Under the pieces are notes generated by a model. The model saw nothing but the letters and a program-made list of their open reading frames with translations. It did no database searches and was not told the origin of the DNA. This document shows positions 47,622 to 58,710 of a DNA stretch of 64,000 nucleotides, in pieces. The stretch is from Haloarcula marismortui ATCC 43049 (GTDB lineage Archaea > Halobacteriota > Halobacteria > Halobacteriales > Haloarculaceae). A program made the position numbers and the translations under genes. The stretch lies in assembly GCF_000011085.1 (NCBI RefSeq), contig NC_006396.1, positions 2,604,001-2,668,000 on the forward strand, in the 5' to 3' direction. The first letter of the stretch is position 1. Each line of letters starts with the position of its first letter.

Positions 47622-47774
47622 TCAGTCGTCGGATGCGCTCTCGCTTTCGCGTTCTTCGCTCATGTGCTCCCAGATTTCTGTGCAGCCACAGCCGTCCTCG
47701 ACATTGTCGAGGTGGTCTGTCGTTGGCTCTTCGCGCTCGGCATCGTCGTCGTGGGTCTGTTGTGCGTTCGTCAT
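47622..47774 (-). CDS. Small Cys-motif haloarchaeal protein
   Basis: 50 residues from ATG 47774, very acidic, with a single central motif DGCGCTEIWEHMSE. I believe this CGC-T-E-I-W-E signature recurs in small haloarchaeal proteins, which argues for a real gene. Two cysteines could bind metal through dimerisation. It lies upstream of the ParB-like gene, 48 nt between them. Confidence 0.65.
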   Translation of the reverse strand: MTNAQQTHDDDAEREEPTTDHLDNVEDGCGCTEIWEHMSEERESESASDD

Positions 47775-47960
47775 CGTTTCTCTCACAGCGACGACCAGCG
47801 TGGCCGCCACGGGATGTCGTACTCCTCTGTAATATCCCCACTATCTTAAGGACGGACTCTGCTGTAAGCTTGGCCCGCACTGCGACTTACAGGCAACATA
47901 TGTGTGTATCTCGGACAGAGCCCAACAAATAGCGGGTCAGTATCGTGAGACACTCACCGC

Positions 47961-48044
47961 ATGACTGCGGCGGATTCGACTCGACCCGGTGATACTTGCA
48001 CCCGCCGATGCCCTCAGGTGTTTCGAGAATCTAATGAGATGTAA
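47961..48044 (+). CDS. Possible 27-residue ORF overlapping the next start
   Basis: ATG 47961 opens 27 codons ending with TAA at 48042-48044, sharing one base with the ATG of the following gene (TAATG). It contains CTRRC. There is no convincing TATA box at 25-28 nt, and codon use is neutral. It may be a coupling ORF or chance. Confidence 0.25.
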   Translation: MTAADSTRPGDTCTRRCPQVFRESNEM

Positions 48045-48385
48045 TGACGACTGACGTTCACCAGCTCGACGACGGAGCCTGGATTTCCGTCAACGACTCG
48101 CGGGAAGTGAACGTCTCGGACCTGTGGTTGTTGGCTCGAAGCGACTTCTGTGGGTGTGAGACGACGGATTTGCTCGCTGAGGGGTTCGTGGAAGTGGGCG
48201 TTGATTATCTCGATATCCAGGCGCGAATAGCCGGTCAGTGTATCGCCTGCGGTGAAAGCGGTGTGACCGACTGGCTGACGGTCGGCCGCGTCGTAGACCC
48301 AGACTCCGGCGAGTTCCACGGTGTCGTCCACGAGAGCGTCCATTTCCCGGCGAAGCGAACCCGGCTCGCCAGTCCCAAAGAATAG
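48044..48385 (+). CDS. Hypothetical haloarchaeal protein with cysteine pairs
   Basis: 113 residues. DGAWISVNDSREVNVSDLWL begins the fold; cysteines fall in SDFCGCETTDLL and AGQCIACGESGVTDW, two CxC/CxxC pairs about 30 residues apart that could hold one zinc. No further motif. It precedes the nitrite/sulfite reductase by about 90 nt and might be related to it, but nothing proves that. Confidence 0.72.
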   Translation: MTTDVHQLDDGAWISVNDSREVNVSDLWLLARSDFCGCETTDLLAEGFVEVGVDYLDIQARIAGQCIACGESGVTDWLTVGRVVDPDSGEFHGVVHESVHFPAKRTRLASPKE

Positions 48386-48477
48386 GCAACAGTTGCTTGT
48401 TTCGGGGAGTGGGGGAGACGGTTGACGGCAAAGTGTGTTCTATAAGTCAGTGAGACTTGTGGAAAAACACATTAGCT

Positions 48478-50241
48478 ATGCCCACGAAAGTCGAGAATTG
48501 GAAGGACGAGGTTTACGGTAACGAGATCCGGGAGCACTTGATGGAGTTCGCAGAGCAGGGCTGGGATGCCATCCCGGAAGACGAACACGACGCCTGGTTC
48601 GAGCGCTTCAAGTGGTGGGGCCTGTACCACCAGCGCTCCGGCCAGGAGTCGTATTTCATGATGCGTATCGGGACACCAAACGGCGTCATCAAGCCCGGCC
48701 AGCTTGAAGTTATCGGCGAAGTCGCAAAGGAGTACGCAACTGGTCCCGTCGATAATCCGGAGTTCGGCGAGGCCTACTGTGACTGGACGACCCGTCAGAG
48801 CATCCAGCTCCACTGGATCAAACTGGAGGACATCCCGGAAATCTTCGAGAAGCTCGAAGCCGTCGGCCTGGGCACCCAGCAGGCCTGTGGTGACTCCTGG
48901 CGGAACATCGTCGGCTGCCCGGTTGCCGGCAAGGACAAGCACGAGCACGTCGACGCCTGGCCCGTTGCCGAGGACCTCCACGAGACGTTCAAGGGCAACG
49001 ACGACTACTCGAACCTCCCGCGCAAGTGGAAGGTCGCCATCGCCGGCTGTGACGAGGGCTGTGGCCAGGGCGACATCAACGACCTCGCTTTCGAGCCCGC
49101 TGAGAAGGACGGCGAACTCGGCTTCAATGTCCGTATCGGCGGCGGCCTCTCCCGCAAGGAACCGCGTCTCGCCCGCGATATCGACGTGTGGGTCCCGCCG
49201 GAGCAGGCCGCTGACGTGGCCCACGGCATGTCTTCGCTCTTCCGTGACTACGGTGACCGCGAGGACCGCTTCAACGCTCGCATCAAGTTCCTCATGGACG
49301 AGTGGGGGCCCGAGAAGATGCGTTCGGTCCTGCAGGAGGAGTACGTCGACTTCGAACTCCCGACTGCGGGCGAGGATATGCGCGACCAGTACAGCTACAA
49401 CACCGGGTCCCAGGACGGACACAACGACCACGTCGGGATTCACGAGCAGAACGACGGCAACTACTACATCGGCCTGAACGTGCTGGTCGGCCGCATGGGT
49501 GCCGACGACGTGCTCGAACTCGCCGAACTCGCCGACGAGTACGGCTCCGGCGAGGTCCGACTGACCCAGCGTCAGAACATAATCGTCACCGACGTCCCCG
49601 AGGAGAACCTCGACGCGTTCACCAGCGAACCCCTGCTGGAGAACTACTCCCCGGACCCGTCGCCGTTCATGCGCGGTTCCATCGCCTGCACGGGCACGGA
49701 GTACTGCTCGCTCTCTATCGTCGAGACGAAGAACCGCCAAGTGCGGTACGCCCGCTGGCTCAAGGACAACGTCGAACTGCCCGAGGACCACAAGGACTTC
49801 CACATCCACCTCTCGGGCTGTACGGCCTCCTGCGCCCAGCCCCAGATCGCCGACGTGTCCCTGCGCGGGATGAAGACCCGCAAGGACGGCGAACCGGTCG
49901 AGGCGCTCGATATCGGTCTCGGCGGCGGCCTCGGCGACGACCCGCGCTTCGCTGACTGGGTGGAGATGCGCGTCCCGGCCGACGAAGTCCCCGGCGCGAT
50001 CAAGAACCTCGTCAACAACTTCGAGGACGCCCGCGAGGGCGGCGAGACCTTCCGTGACTTCGTTGCGGACCGCGACGAGGAGACGCTGGCCGACATGGTC
50101 GAACCCGAGGAGACGGACTACCACGACCCGTATATGCACAACACGAAGATGACGTGGTACCCCTACGCAGAAGACGACGATATGCAGTCCTCGCCCGCGC
50201 CGACTGACGGCTCTGGTGAGCCCCTGCCCTCCGACGACTAA
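48478..50241 (+). CDS. Ferredoxin-dependent nitrite/sulfite reductase
   Basis: 587 residues, a complete siroheme-[4Fe-4S] enzyme that reduces nitrite to ammonia or sulfite to sulfide with six electrons. Two ferredoxin-like repeats (TRQSIQLHWIKLEDIPEIFE; RLTQRQNIIVTDVPEENLDA) each precede a catalytic half. Cluster ligands: CTGTEYC and CTASCAQPQ in the C-terminal half; the first half keeps GCPVAGKD and GCDEGCGQGD. Assimilatory nitrite reduction (NirA/NasD type) is the common haloarchaeal assignment, but sulfite cannot be excluded. No nitrate reductase gene is nearby. Confidence 0.93.
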   Translation: MPTKVENWKDEVYGNEIREHLMEFAEQGWDAIPEDEHDAWFERFKWWGLYHQRSGQESYFMMRIGTPNGVIKPGQLEVIGEVAKEYATGPVDNPEFGEAYCDWTTRQSIQLHWIKLEDIPEIFEKLEAVGLGTQQACGDSWRNIVGCPVAGKDKHEHVDAWPVAEDLHETFKGNDDYSNLPRKWKVAIAGCDEGCGQGDINDLAFEPAEKDGELGFNVRIGGGLSRKEPRLARDIDVWVPPEQAADVAHGMSSLFRDYGDREDRFNARIKFLMDEWGPEKMRSVLQEEYVDFELPTAGEDMRDQYSYNTGSQDGHNDHVGIHEQNDGNYYIGLNVLVGRMGADDVLELAELADEYGSGEVRLTQRQNIIVTDVPEENLDAFTSEPLLENYSPDPSPFMRGSIACTGTEYCSLSIVETKNRQVRYARWLKDNVELPEDHKDFHIHLSGCTASCAQPQIADVSLRGMKTRKDGEPVEALDIGLGGGLGDDPRFADWVEMRVPADEVPGAIKNLVNNFEDAREGGETFRDFVADRDEETLADMVEPEETDYHDPYMHNTKMTWYPYAEDDDMQSSPAPTDGSGEPLPSDD

Positions 50242-50436
50242 GACGCACTGCTGAGCACTCCCGGTTCGGTTTTTGCGAATCGTGCGGTTGCTCGCTTTCT
50301 CTACTACCTTTCAAACATAGTGTTGGCCGGGAGCGCGCTCCGTCGCGCGACCCGGGGAAGGGCAGGCTCGCTCGAATACACAAAATCAGTAGCTGCTGCT
50401 GCTGTTGCGCATACCGCGAGCGAAGCGAGCGGTTTC

Positions 50437-50466
50437 ACGCGAATCGCAACGCGATTCGCGCTTTTT
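50437..50466 (+). terminator. Strong hairpin plus T6
   Basis: A 10-bp stem CGCGAATCGC/GCGATTCGCG with a 3-nt loop (AAC) at 50437-50459 is followed by GC and six T. It is a likely transcription terminator in the reductase-RNase P interval, about 200 nt after the reductase gene. Confidence 0.65.
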
Positions 50467-50487
50467 TCATCGACGTTTTTCAAGGAG

Positions 50488-50508
50488 TGGTTCGCGCGAA
50501 GCGCGAAC
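50488..50508 (+). repeat. Perfect hairpin with GAA loop
   Basis: GGTTCGCGC and GCGCGAACC form a 9-bp perfect inverted repeat around GAA. No T-run follows. It is of the same style (perfect stem, 3-nt loop) as the hairpin 30 nt upstream and those inside cbiH2. Confidence 0.6.
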
Positions 50509-50566
50509 CCGACGCCGAAAAAGGTCGTTGGTAAGCCTTATTCACGGCACTGGCGTACCTGTTGGT

Positions 50567-51047
50567 GGCAGCGGGAGGCCGGCTCCCGTGGCGCAAGCCA
50601 TGAGGAAAGTCCCCCCACCTGTCGGACAGGTGACCGGGCGCAAGCCCGGGGCGGGAGACCGTCGGCTCTGGAACAGCAACGACACGTCGTCGCCGGACCG
50701 ATGAGGTGTGCGAATCCCGAGCGAGGCTGGTCGTGCCCCACCAGACGGTGCGGCACGCGGCCAAAGCGAGGGAGAGCTAACCCACCGAGGGCAGTCGCGA
50801 CCCGGTGACTCCGGGGCGCGCGTTCGTGGACCACAGTTGTGCTCCACACGTGGGCCGTCTGAGACGCCCCACGCATTCCGTGGGCCATCTTCGATGCCCC
50901 ACGCTTCCGGCGACGGACCGATGGAACGGCGAAACCTCACCGGTGCAAGGCCGCGTCGACAGGTAGTCCGACGCCGCGCGCAAGCGCTGGACGTGGCCGC
51001 TCAGCCGAATGCTGGCCCGAACAGAAGGGGGCTTACTCCCCGCAGCC
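50567..51047 (+). ncRNA. rnpB: RNase P RNA
   Basis: Catalytic RNA that trims tRNA 5' leaders, about 481 nt. The 5' conserved region has GAGGAAAGTCC near 50608, and the 3' conserved region has GAACAGAAGGGGGCTTAC near 51019-51036, together forming the P4 core. P1 pairs GGCAGCGGG at 50567 with CCCCGCAGCC ending 51047 (one A-A mismatch), which sets the ends. The J11/12-type GAGGGAGAGCTAACCC-like core region is also present. Length and core fit the archaeal A-type. Confidence 0.93.
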
Positions 51048-51108
51048 ATACGAGCCTTCGAGCGGCGGGTCCGATGGTTACAAGCCCGCGCCGGCCACAG
51101 GCCAGAGT

Positions 51109-51720
51109 ATGACCGCAGCCGACCTTATCGACGCAGTTCGTGACGACCAGCAGACGGAACTCTCCCGACTGGGCTCCTCGAAGACGCTGTACGCCGACAC
51201 CCGCGGCGAGATGGAACCGGACGTGGTACTGGCGGCGGCGGCCGCCCGCGAGCAGGCGGCCCACGAGACGTTCGATGCCTGGAGCGACGACGCGAACGAC
51301 GACGCGGCAGCGCTGTTTGTCGACGCGGCGACCGAAACGGCCGAGCGCGGTGACAGCACTGATGCCGAACCGGTCGACCGAACGCCGGCGATGCACGACG
51401 TACTCGACGACCTCGACGGGACCGTCGAGCGCCTTGGCGGCTTCGTCGGCTGGACGCTCGTTGACAAGAAAGTAAAGGAGCAGTACACCGGCTTCTTCAC
51501 CGGCCAGGCGGACCCACAGACCGCGAGTACGTTCCGCAGCGCCGGCAGCGACGTGGTGGCCCTCCGCGACGAGGCCGCTGAACTACTTGATGCTGTCTGC
51601 GAGGATGACGATGACTGGGACGCCGCGGAGGCGGCTGCTATCGACGTAATCTCGACGGCCTACGACGAGTACTTCGAGACGCTCGAAGACCTCGGCGTGA
51701 ACCCGAAACCGGTCTGCTGA
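51109..51720 (+). CDS. Haloarchaeal helical protein, possibly rubrerythrin-like
   Basis: 203 residues, nearly all helical, acidic. A DRTPAMHDVLDDLDGTVERL segment and C-terminal DVISTAYDEYFETLEDLGVN are conserved-looking. It may belong to a group labelled rubrerythrin-like in haloarchaea, but I do not see a full set of E-x-x-H iron ligands. It starts 62 nt after the RNase P RNA and may share its promoter. Confidence 0.72.
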   Translation: MTAADLIDAVRDDQQTELSRLGSSKTLYADTRGEMEPDVVLAAAAAREQAAHETFDAWSDDANDDAAALFVDAATETAERGDSTDAEPVDRTPAMHDVLDDLDGTVERLGGFVGWTLVDKKVKEQYTGFFTGQADPQTASTFRSAGSDVVALRDEAAELLDAVCEDDDDWDAAEAAAIDVISTAYDEYFETLEDLGVNPKPVC

Positions 51721-51834
51721 GGGCGCGTTTCGCTCTGGCTGCTGGCCGTTGGGACGACGCCTCATACTGTTGGCCGTACCGTCGTGACGACATTCGTCAC
51801 TGCGACATTTTTTACTCGTGTACAGCTGACAGTC

Positions 51835-52428
51835 TCAGTCGTGGCCACCGACGCTGTCGCCGCTGTCGGGTCGTCGGTTGTCGGCTTCGCCCTGACCAGG
51901 CTGTGATGTCGCCCATTCCGCTCGCTCTGGTTCCCGACCGAGGAGGCGGTCGGCCAGCCCGCCGAGCCACTTGTACGCGACGTTGACGTAGAGGCCAACG
52001 AGAAACGGGACACCGGTGACGAGCTGTGTCGCCCCCAGGCTAGACGAGCCGATGGCGAGGCTGCCGAACTGATACACGCCAGCGGCAAGGAGCCACGCTG
52101 CGGGAATCCGCAGCCCTATCTCGGCGAGCTTTTCGAAATCGGCCCACTCGTCGTACTCGTCAAGCGATGTCATCAGTTTGGTGAACACATACCCCAGTGC
52201 ACCAAGCGTCGCGTACAGGAACACGGCCAGCGGAACAGTGACACCGGAGCCGTCACCGCCGACTGTCTCAGTGAGGACGCCACGGCCGAACAGACCCGCT
52301 GCCATCGCGACGCCGACCACGGTAAAGACGAAAAACACGCCGATAACTGCCCAGTTTCCGATTGACCAGCGGCTTGTGGCGAGTACGTCCTCGCTTTCGC
52401 TCGATAGCTCCGTATCTGCCTCTCCCAT
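51835..52428 (-). CDS. Integral membrane protein, unknown
   Basis: 197 residues with about four helices (WAVIGVFFVFTVVGVAMAAG; VPLAVFLYATLGALGYVF; IPAAWLLAAGVYQFGSLAIG; LVTGVPFLVGLYVNVAYKWL), an acidic N-terminus, and a charged C-terminal tail. It is divergent from uvrB. Function unknown. Confidence 0.8.
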   Translation of the reverse strand: MGEADTELSSESEDVLATSRWSIGNWAVIGVFFVFTVVGVAMAAGLFGRGVLTETVGGDGSGVTVPLAVFLYATLGALGYVFTKLMTSLDEYDEWADFEKLAEIGLRIPAAWLLAAGVYQFGSLAIGSSSLGATQLVTGVPFLVGLYVNVAYKWLGGLADRLLGREPERAEWATSQPGQGEADNRRPDSGDSVGGHD

Positions 52429-52629
52429 ATCAAATACTTAACAGTAAAAGAGTATAAAATGAACTGACTGTTCAGAACCTGGATAGTGCCGTATCGGCTG
52501 CTTACTTCCGGTACTACCGAATCAAAATACGAGGGCGTGATAAATATCTCAACTTTACAATACAAGCATACCAGCCCCACATTCACGTGAACCACGCGGC
52601 TCAAGTCCATCCAGCCCGATGTGTAGGTA

Positions 52630-54690
<2,061 letters not shown>

Positions 54691-54786
54691 TTTCTCGGTT
54701 CACGGCGCCCCCGATACTGGGTAACCGATTTGTACCCAGATGCGAAATGGTACGTATCTCGATGGTAGCGCTGTCGGGGTTGGACT

Positions 54787-56337
54787 ATGTTCGAGTACAT
54801 CCGTTCCGTGGGTCGTGGCTTCTCGTCGACTGGACTCGTTGTCGCCGGCCTCGGCTTCTTCCTGACCCGGTTCACGGTCACGCTGGCGGTTAGCGACGGC
54901 ACGATGGCGTTCGTCTTCAGTGGCGTGTTGCCACTGGTGCTCGGTCTGGGGCTGTCCGCGTTCGGTGTCGCTCTTGCCGTTGGTGAGTTCGAACACGCCT
55001 TCGTTCGGACGGTCACGCTATGGTGTCTCGCAGGCACTGGCGCGATGTTCGTTCTCGTTCTTGTGACACTGATTGGTAACGGCAGCATGGGGCCGCTGTC
55101 AACCGCGGGGAGCCGGTCGTACCTGTCGAACTTCCTCATTGGGGGCGGTGTCGGCGGCGCACTCACTGGCGTCTACGCCGGGCGGTCGAACCGACAGCAA
55201 CGCGAACTCGAACAGCAGGCTGCCAGGCTGGACCTGGTCAACCGCATCCTTCGAGATAGGGTCCTGAACGCGCTGACGGTCATCCGGGGTCGGGTAGAGA
55301 TTGCGGAATCACGGGACGGTGTCAGCACGGCCGACATCCTGTCAGTCATCGACGACCGTTCGGCCGGCGTCCAGCAGGTCGTCGAGAACATGAAACACAT
55401 CACCCACGGCGGGGCCGACCTGTCGCTAGACGCTGTCCCCGTGGTCCCATGCGTGGAGTCGGGCGTCGACGCCGTCCGCGAGACACACCCGTCGGCCGAC
55501 TACGACCTGCGGGCCGACGTGCCCCCGGACCTGCAGGTGCGGGCCAACACGATGCTTGACAACCTCGTCGCGCATCTGGTCGAGAACGCGGTCGTCTACA
55601 ATGACAGCGACAGCCCTCGCGTCGAGGTTGGGGTCACCGCCACCGAGGACACTGTCGCCATCAGCGTCAGCGACAACGGCCCGGGACTGCCCGAGCGACA
55701 ACTCGACTTGCTTGCCCGCGGTGAAATCGGTTCCTACGAGGACCGCTCGACCGGCTTCGGGCTGGACCTCGTTCGCTTGCTCGTCCGGAGCTACGGTGGG
55801 CGGACGGCGGCCACCGTCACGGATGACGGAACGACAGTCACGCTGACACTGCTGCGTGTCTCGGCCGAAGACGGCGTCGTGAAGGCTACGCCCGAGGATG
55901 TGCTGGGACTCTCGCCACGCCGCCTGAGCGTGGCTGTCGGGGTGTCGCTCGTCGCTGCCGTCGTCATGGGCGTCCCGATGCAGGTCCTCTCCGGGGGCGT
56001 CCCAGTCGTCGGGGCGCTGTACGGCGTCGAGAACGCGCTGGTCGGCTGGCTCACACACGGGTTCCACAGCATCGTCTTCGGACTGGTGTACGCTGCCTTG
56101 GTCCGAACCGCGCCAGCCCATCTCTCCGACCGGCTCCGATACTACGGAATCGCCCTCGGCTGGTCGCTCGCACTCTGGTTTGTGGCAGCCGGGCTCGTCA
56201 TGCCGGTGTGGCTCTCGCTTGTCGGTATCGAGGCGAGCCTCCCGAACCTCAGCGCAGCGGCGCTGCTGTCCCATCTCCTCTGGGGTGGCTCTCTCGCCGC
56301 GCTCTACCACTACGGCTGCCGTGTCTGGCCTCCCTGA
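54787..56337 (+). CDS. Histidine-kinase-like membrane protein without phospho-acceptor His
   Basis: 516 residues. Four N-terminal helices (residues 10-130), then a dimerisation helix where the usual RHxxxN reads NRILRDRVLNALTVIRG, so the phospho-acceptor His position is Asp (about D157). The ATPase domain looks intact: N box NLVAHLVENAVVYND, G1 SDNGPGLPE, G2 GFGLDLVRLLVRSYGG. Residues 370-516 add about four helices (VAVGVSLVAAVVMGVPMQVL; ALGWSLALWFVAAGLVMPVW), an unusual C-terminal membrane domain. It cannot autophosphorylate in the usual way; it may act as a pseudokinase or ATP-dependent switch. Confidence 0.85.
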   Translation: MFEYIRSVGRGFSSTGLVVAGLGFFLTRFTVTLAVSDGTMAFVFSGVLPLVLGLGLSAFGVALAVGEFEHAFVRTVTLWCLAGTGAMFVLVLVTLIGNGSMGPLSTAGSRSYLSNFLIGGGVGGALTGVYAGRSNRQQRELEQQAARLDLVNRILRDRVLNALTVIRGRVEIAESRDGVSTADILSVIDDRSAGVQQVVENMKHITHGGADLSLDAVPVVPCVESGVDAVRETHPSADYDLRADVPPDLQVRANTMLDNLVAHLVENAVVYNDSDSPRVEVGVTATEDTVAISVSDNGPGLPERQLDLLARGEIGSYEDRSTGFGLDLVRLLVRSYGGRTAATVTDDGTTVTLTLLRVSAEDGVVKATPEDVLGLSPRRLSVAVGVSLVAAVVMGVPMQVLSGGVPVVGALYGVENALVGWLTHGFHSIVFGLVYAALVRTAPAHLSDRLRYYGIALGWSLALWFVAAGLVMPVWLSLVGIEASLPNLSAAALLSHLLWGGSLAALYHYGCRVWPP

Positions 56338-56385
56338 CCCGCGTATGTGACCACCGTCGGTCGCCGAACCCTGCTATCATCCGCA

Positions 56386-56432
56386 CTTGGACTAATACAA
56401 CCAAAATTGTTTTACGCGCTACTGTAGTTGTA
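56386..56432 (+). promoter_or_regulatory. Cobalamin promoter 1 with TACAA/TTGTA inverted repeat
   Basis: CTTGGACTAATACAACCAAA then ATTGTTTTACGCG precedes cbiT. TACAA at 56396-56400 and TTGTA at 56428-56432 are inverted with starts 32 bp apart; TTTTAC (56410-56415) is the TATA-like box between them, 27-30 nt before ATG 56440. The same layout occurs at 60724-60770. Confidence 0.7.
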
Positions 56433-56439
56433 TAGCGTG

Positions 56440-57045
56440 ATGTCCCGCGTCTCGCTCCCACACGATGCGAAGGCCGGTCCCACCAAGCCGGAGGTCCGGG
56501 CCGTCCTCGCCAGCAAACTCGCTCTCACCGGGTCCGACCACTTTGCGGAGGTCGGTTCCTGTACCGGTGCCGTCACCATCACGGCGGCGCGCCGGGCCGG
56601 GCGTGTCACTGCGCTCGAACGCAAGGGGAATCGACTCGACGTGACTCGCAAGAACCTCGCCGCCAACGACGTTGACGCTGATGTCGAATTGCGCGAGGCC
56701 GAGGCCCCGGAGGGCTTGCCGGACGACGCCGACGTCCTCTTCCTCGGCGGGTCACGCAACTATGAAGCCATTCTCGACCACGCGGTCGAAACCGGCGTCG
56801 ACCGAATCGTGATGAACGTCTCGCGGCTCGAAGTCGCCGGCGCGGCGACAGAGGCCTTTCGCGAGCGCGACATTCTGGAAGAGGTTGTCCAGTTTCAGGT
56901 GAGCCACGGCTACGAACTCGCCGGCGCGACGAGCTTCAACTCGGAGAACCCGGTGTATATGCTCGTCGGCAGCGCCAGCGAGGACGTTGCCGCCGACGGC
57001 GGGTCACCGACTGAGACTGAGGCGACCGACGGAGGCCAGCGATGA
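56440..57045 (+). CDS. cbiT: Cobalt-precorrin decarboxylating C15-methyltransferase
   Basis: SAM-dependent enzyme methylating C15 and decarboxylating the acetate side chain at C12 in the anaerobic corrin pathway. About 201 residues. KAGPTKPEVRAVLASKL is the substrate loop typical of CbiT; the SAM site is DHFAEVGSCTGAVTITAAR, followed by LERKGNRLDVTRKNL and VLFLGGSRNYEAIL. The start at ATG 56440 is leaderless relative to promoter 1. It overlaps cbiL by 4 nt. The C-terminal 25 residues are low-complexity and acidic. Confidence 0.93.
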   Translation: MSRVSLPHDAKAGPTKPEVRAVLASKLALTGSDHFAEVGSCTGAVTITAARRAGRVTALERKGNRLDVTRKNLAANDVDADVELREAEAPEGLPDDADVLFLGGSRNYEAILDHAVETGVDRIVMNVSRLEVAGAATEAFRERDILEEVVQFQVSHGYELAGATSFNSENPVYMLVGSASEDVAADGGSPTETEATDGGQR

Positions 57046-57839
57046 CACTCTACGGCATCGGCCTCGGTCCTGGTCAGCCCGACCTGGTAACCGTCCGTGG
57101 GAAGCGCGCGCTGGAATCCGCCGACGTGGTGTACTCGCCGGGGCGGCTCTCGCGGTCGGTCGCGACCAAGCACGTCCCCGAGGAGCGCATCGGCGACCTC
57201 GACTTCCCGATGACACGCGACGAGGAGAAACTCCGGGCGGCCTGGAAGGAAGCCGCCGCCGAAATCGCGCCGACCGCCCGCGACGGCGATGCCGCCTTCG
57301 TCACGCTTGGAGACCCGAACGTCTACTCGACCTTTGGCCATCTCCGGCGGACGCTCGCGGCGTTTCACCCCGAAGTCGACCTCGAAGTGGTGCCCGGCGT
57401 CAGCGCTATGTCGGCGTTTGCGACCGCACTTGGCGTCGAAATCACCGCCGGGTCGAGCTTGGCGCTGCGTGAGGCCGACCGCGGCGCGTCGCCGACCGGC
57501 CCCGACCGGATGATTCTGTTCAAGGTGACCGACGCGCCGGCCACTCACGAAGGGCTGGTTGAGGCCGGCTACGACGTGGTGTACGGCCGCCGGCTGTTCA
57601 TGGAACAGGGCGAGACGGTCGTGACCGACGACCCGACCGATATCGATGAGCGAGACTACTACACGCTAGCTTACGCCGAGAAGCCCGAGACGCGCGTCGA
57701 GCAGGCGACCGACGCCTTCCTCGAAGCGGCCGACGAGAGCGGTGTCGTGACCGACGGCGGCGAGAACGGGTCCGGGGAAGTAGTGCGACAGGAGCGCTCT
57801 GCAGCCGCCCTTTGCGGCGACGAGGTGCAGCATGACTGA
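57042..57839 (+). CDS. cbiL: Cobalt-factor II / precorrin-2 C20-methyltransferase
   Basis: Adds the C20 methyl group. 265 residues in the tetrapyrrole methyltransferase fold: YGIGLGPGQPDLVTVRGKRA, FVTLGDPNVYSTFGHLRRTL and VVPGVSAMSAFATALGVEIT are the signature elements of CbiL/CobI. It overlaps cbiT by 4 nt and cbiF by 8 nt, so translation is probably coupled. Confidence 0.93.
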   Translation: MTLYGIGLGPGQPDLVTVRGKRALESADVVYSPGRLSRSVATKHVPEERIGDLDFPMTRDEEKLRAAWKEAAAEIAPTARDGDAAFVTLGDPNVYSTFGHLRRTLAAFHPEVDLEVVPGVSAMSAFATALGVEITAGSSLALREADRGASPTGPDRMILFKVTDAPATHEGLVEAGYDVVYGRRLFMEQGETVVTDDPTDIDERDYYTLAYAEKPETRVEQATDAFLEAADESGVVTDGGENGSGEVVRQERSAAALCGDEVQHD

Positions 57840-58710
57840 CGAGACTGACGAGACGGACCCACAGACGGCAATCGACTCTGTCGCTGGGAACCGAGACGAC
57901 CGCGTCTACGAGTACAGTGCCGGCGACGACCAGGAGGGCATTCCCTTCGTCGGAGCCGGGCCGGGCAACCCCCGGCTGCTGACCGTCGCTGGCCGGGAAT
58001 TGCTGGCTGACGCCGACCTCGTGGTCCACGCCGGCTCGCTCGTCAACAGCGAACTGCTGGAGGAGTACTGCGAGGACGCCGAAACGGTGTCCTCTATCGG
58101 CAAGGACCTCGAAGAGCTGATTCCGCTGATGCGGGACGCCTACGAGGCCGGCGACACCGTTGTCCGCCTTCACAGCGGCGACCCTGCCATCTACGGCGCG
58201 GCTCTGGAGCAGATGGACGCGCTCGAACACGAGGGCGTCCCGACCTACATCGTCCCCGGCGTCACCTCTGCCTTCGCCGCCAGCGCGACGATGCGAACCC
58301 AGTTGACACTGAACGAGGTCGCCAACCACGTCGCCTTTACGCGCCCGCAGGGCAAGACGCTGGACGAGGACGAGGACCACATCTCCGAGTTCGTCGGTAT
58401 GGGCGATGTCACGACCTGCATCTATCTGGGGACCCACGCTGTCAGCGAGACGATGGACCGGCTGCTCGAAGACGGCCACGACCCCGAAACACCAGTGGCG
58501 GCCATCTACCACGCGTCCTGGCCCGACGAGGACGTCATCGAGGGAACGATAGCCACCATCGGCGAGAAGCTGGAGGACGCGGGCTATCGCGCTTCCGCAA
58601 TGGTCGTCATCGGTGATGCTGTCGGCGGCGAGGACTACGAGCGGTCGTTCCTCTACGGCGACTGGGCGAATCGCGGGAGCGACGCGGATTCACAGGAGGC
58701 TGATGACTGA
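57832..58710 (+). CDS. cbiF: Cobalt-precorrin-4 C11-methyltransferase
   Basis: Methylates C11. 292 residues: FVGAGPGNPRLLTVAGRELL, DLVVHAGSLVNSELLEEY, VRLHSGDPAIYGAALEQMDA, YIVPGVTSAFAASATMRTQL and VAFTRPQGKTL are characteristic of CbiF/CobM. The first 35 residues are an acidic haloarchaeal extension. The stop overlaps the cbiG start by 1 nt. Confidence 0.94.
   Translation: MTDETDETDPQTAIDSVAGNRDDRVYEYSAGDDQEGIPFVGAGPGNPRLLTVAGRELLADADLVVHAGSLVNSELLEEYCEDAETVSSIGKDLEELIPLMRDAYEAGDTVVRLHSGDPAIYGAALEQMDALEHEGVPTYIVPGVTSAFAASATMRTQLTLNEVANHVAFTRPQGKTLDEDEDHISEFVGMGDVTTCIYLGTHAVSETMDRLLEDGHDPETPVAAIYHASWPDEDVIEGTIATIGEKLEDAGYRASAMVVIGDAVGGEDYERSFLYGDWANRGSDADSQEADD

Larger units (their letters stand above)
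50242..50566 (+). other. Intergenic region with GAGCGAAGCGAG motif and hairpins
   Basis: No protein gene. It contains GCGAGCGAAGCGAGC near 50416-50430, two strong hairpins (annotated separately), and CTTATT at about 50537-50542, a plausible TATA-like box about 27 nt before the RNase P RNA. Confidence 0.6.

Noticed and set aside
48472-50139. 555-codon minus-strand frame opposite the nitrite/sulfite reductase
   Set aside because: Same codon-position effect; no recognisable domain, and the plus strand carries a complete enzyme.
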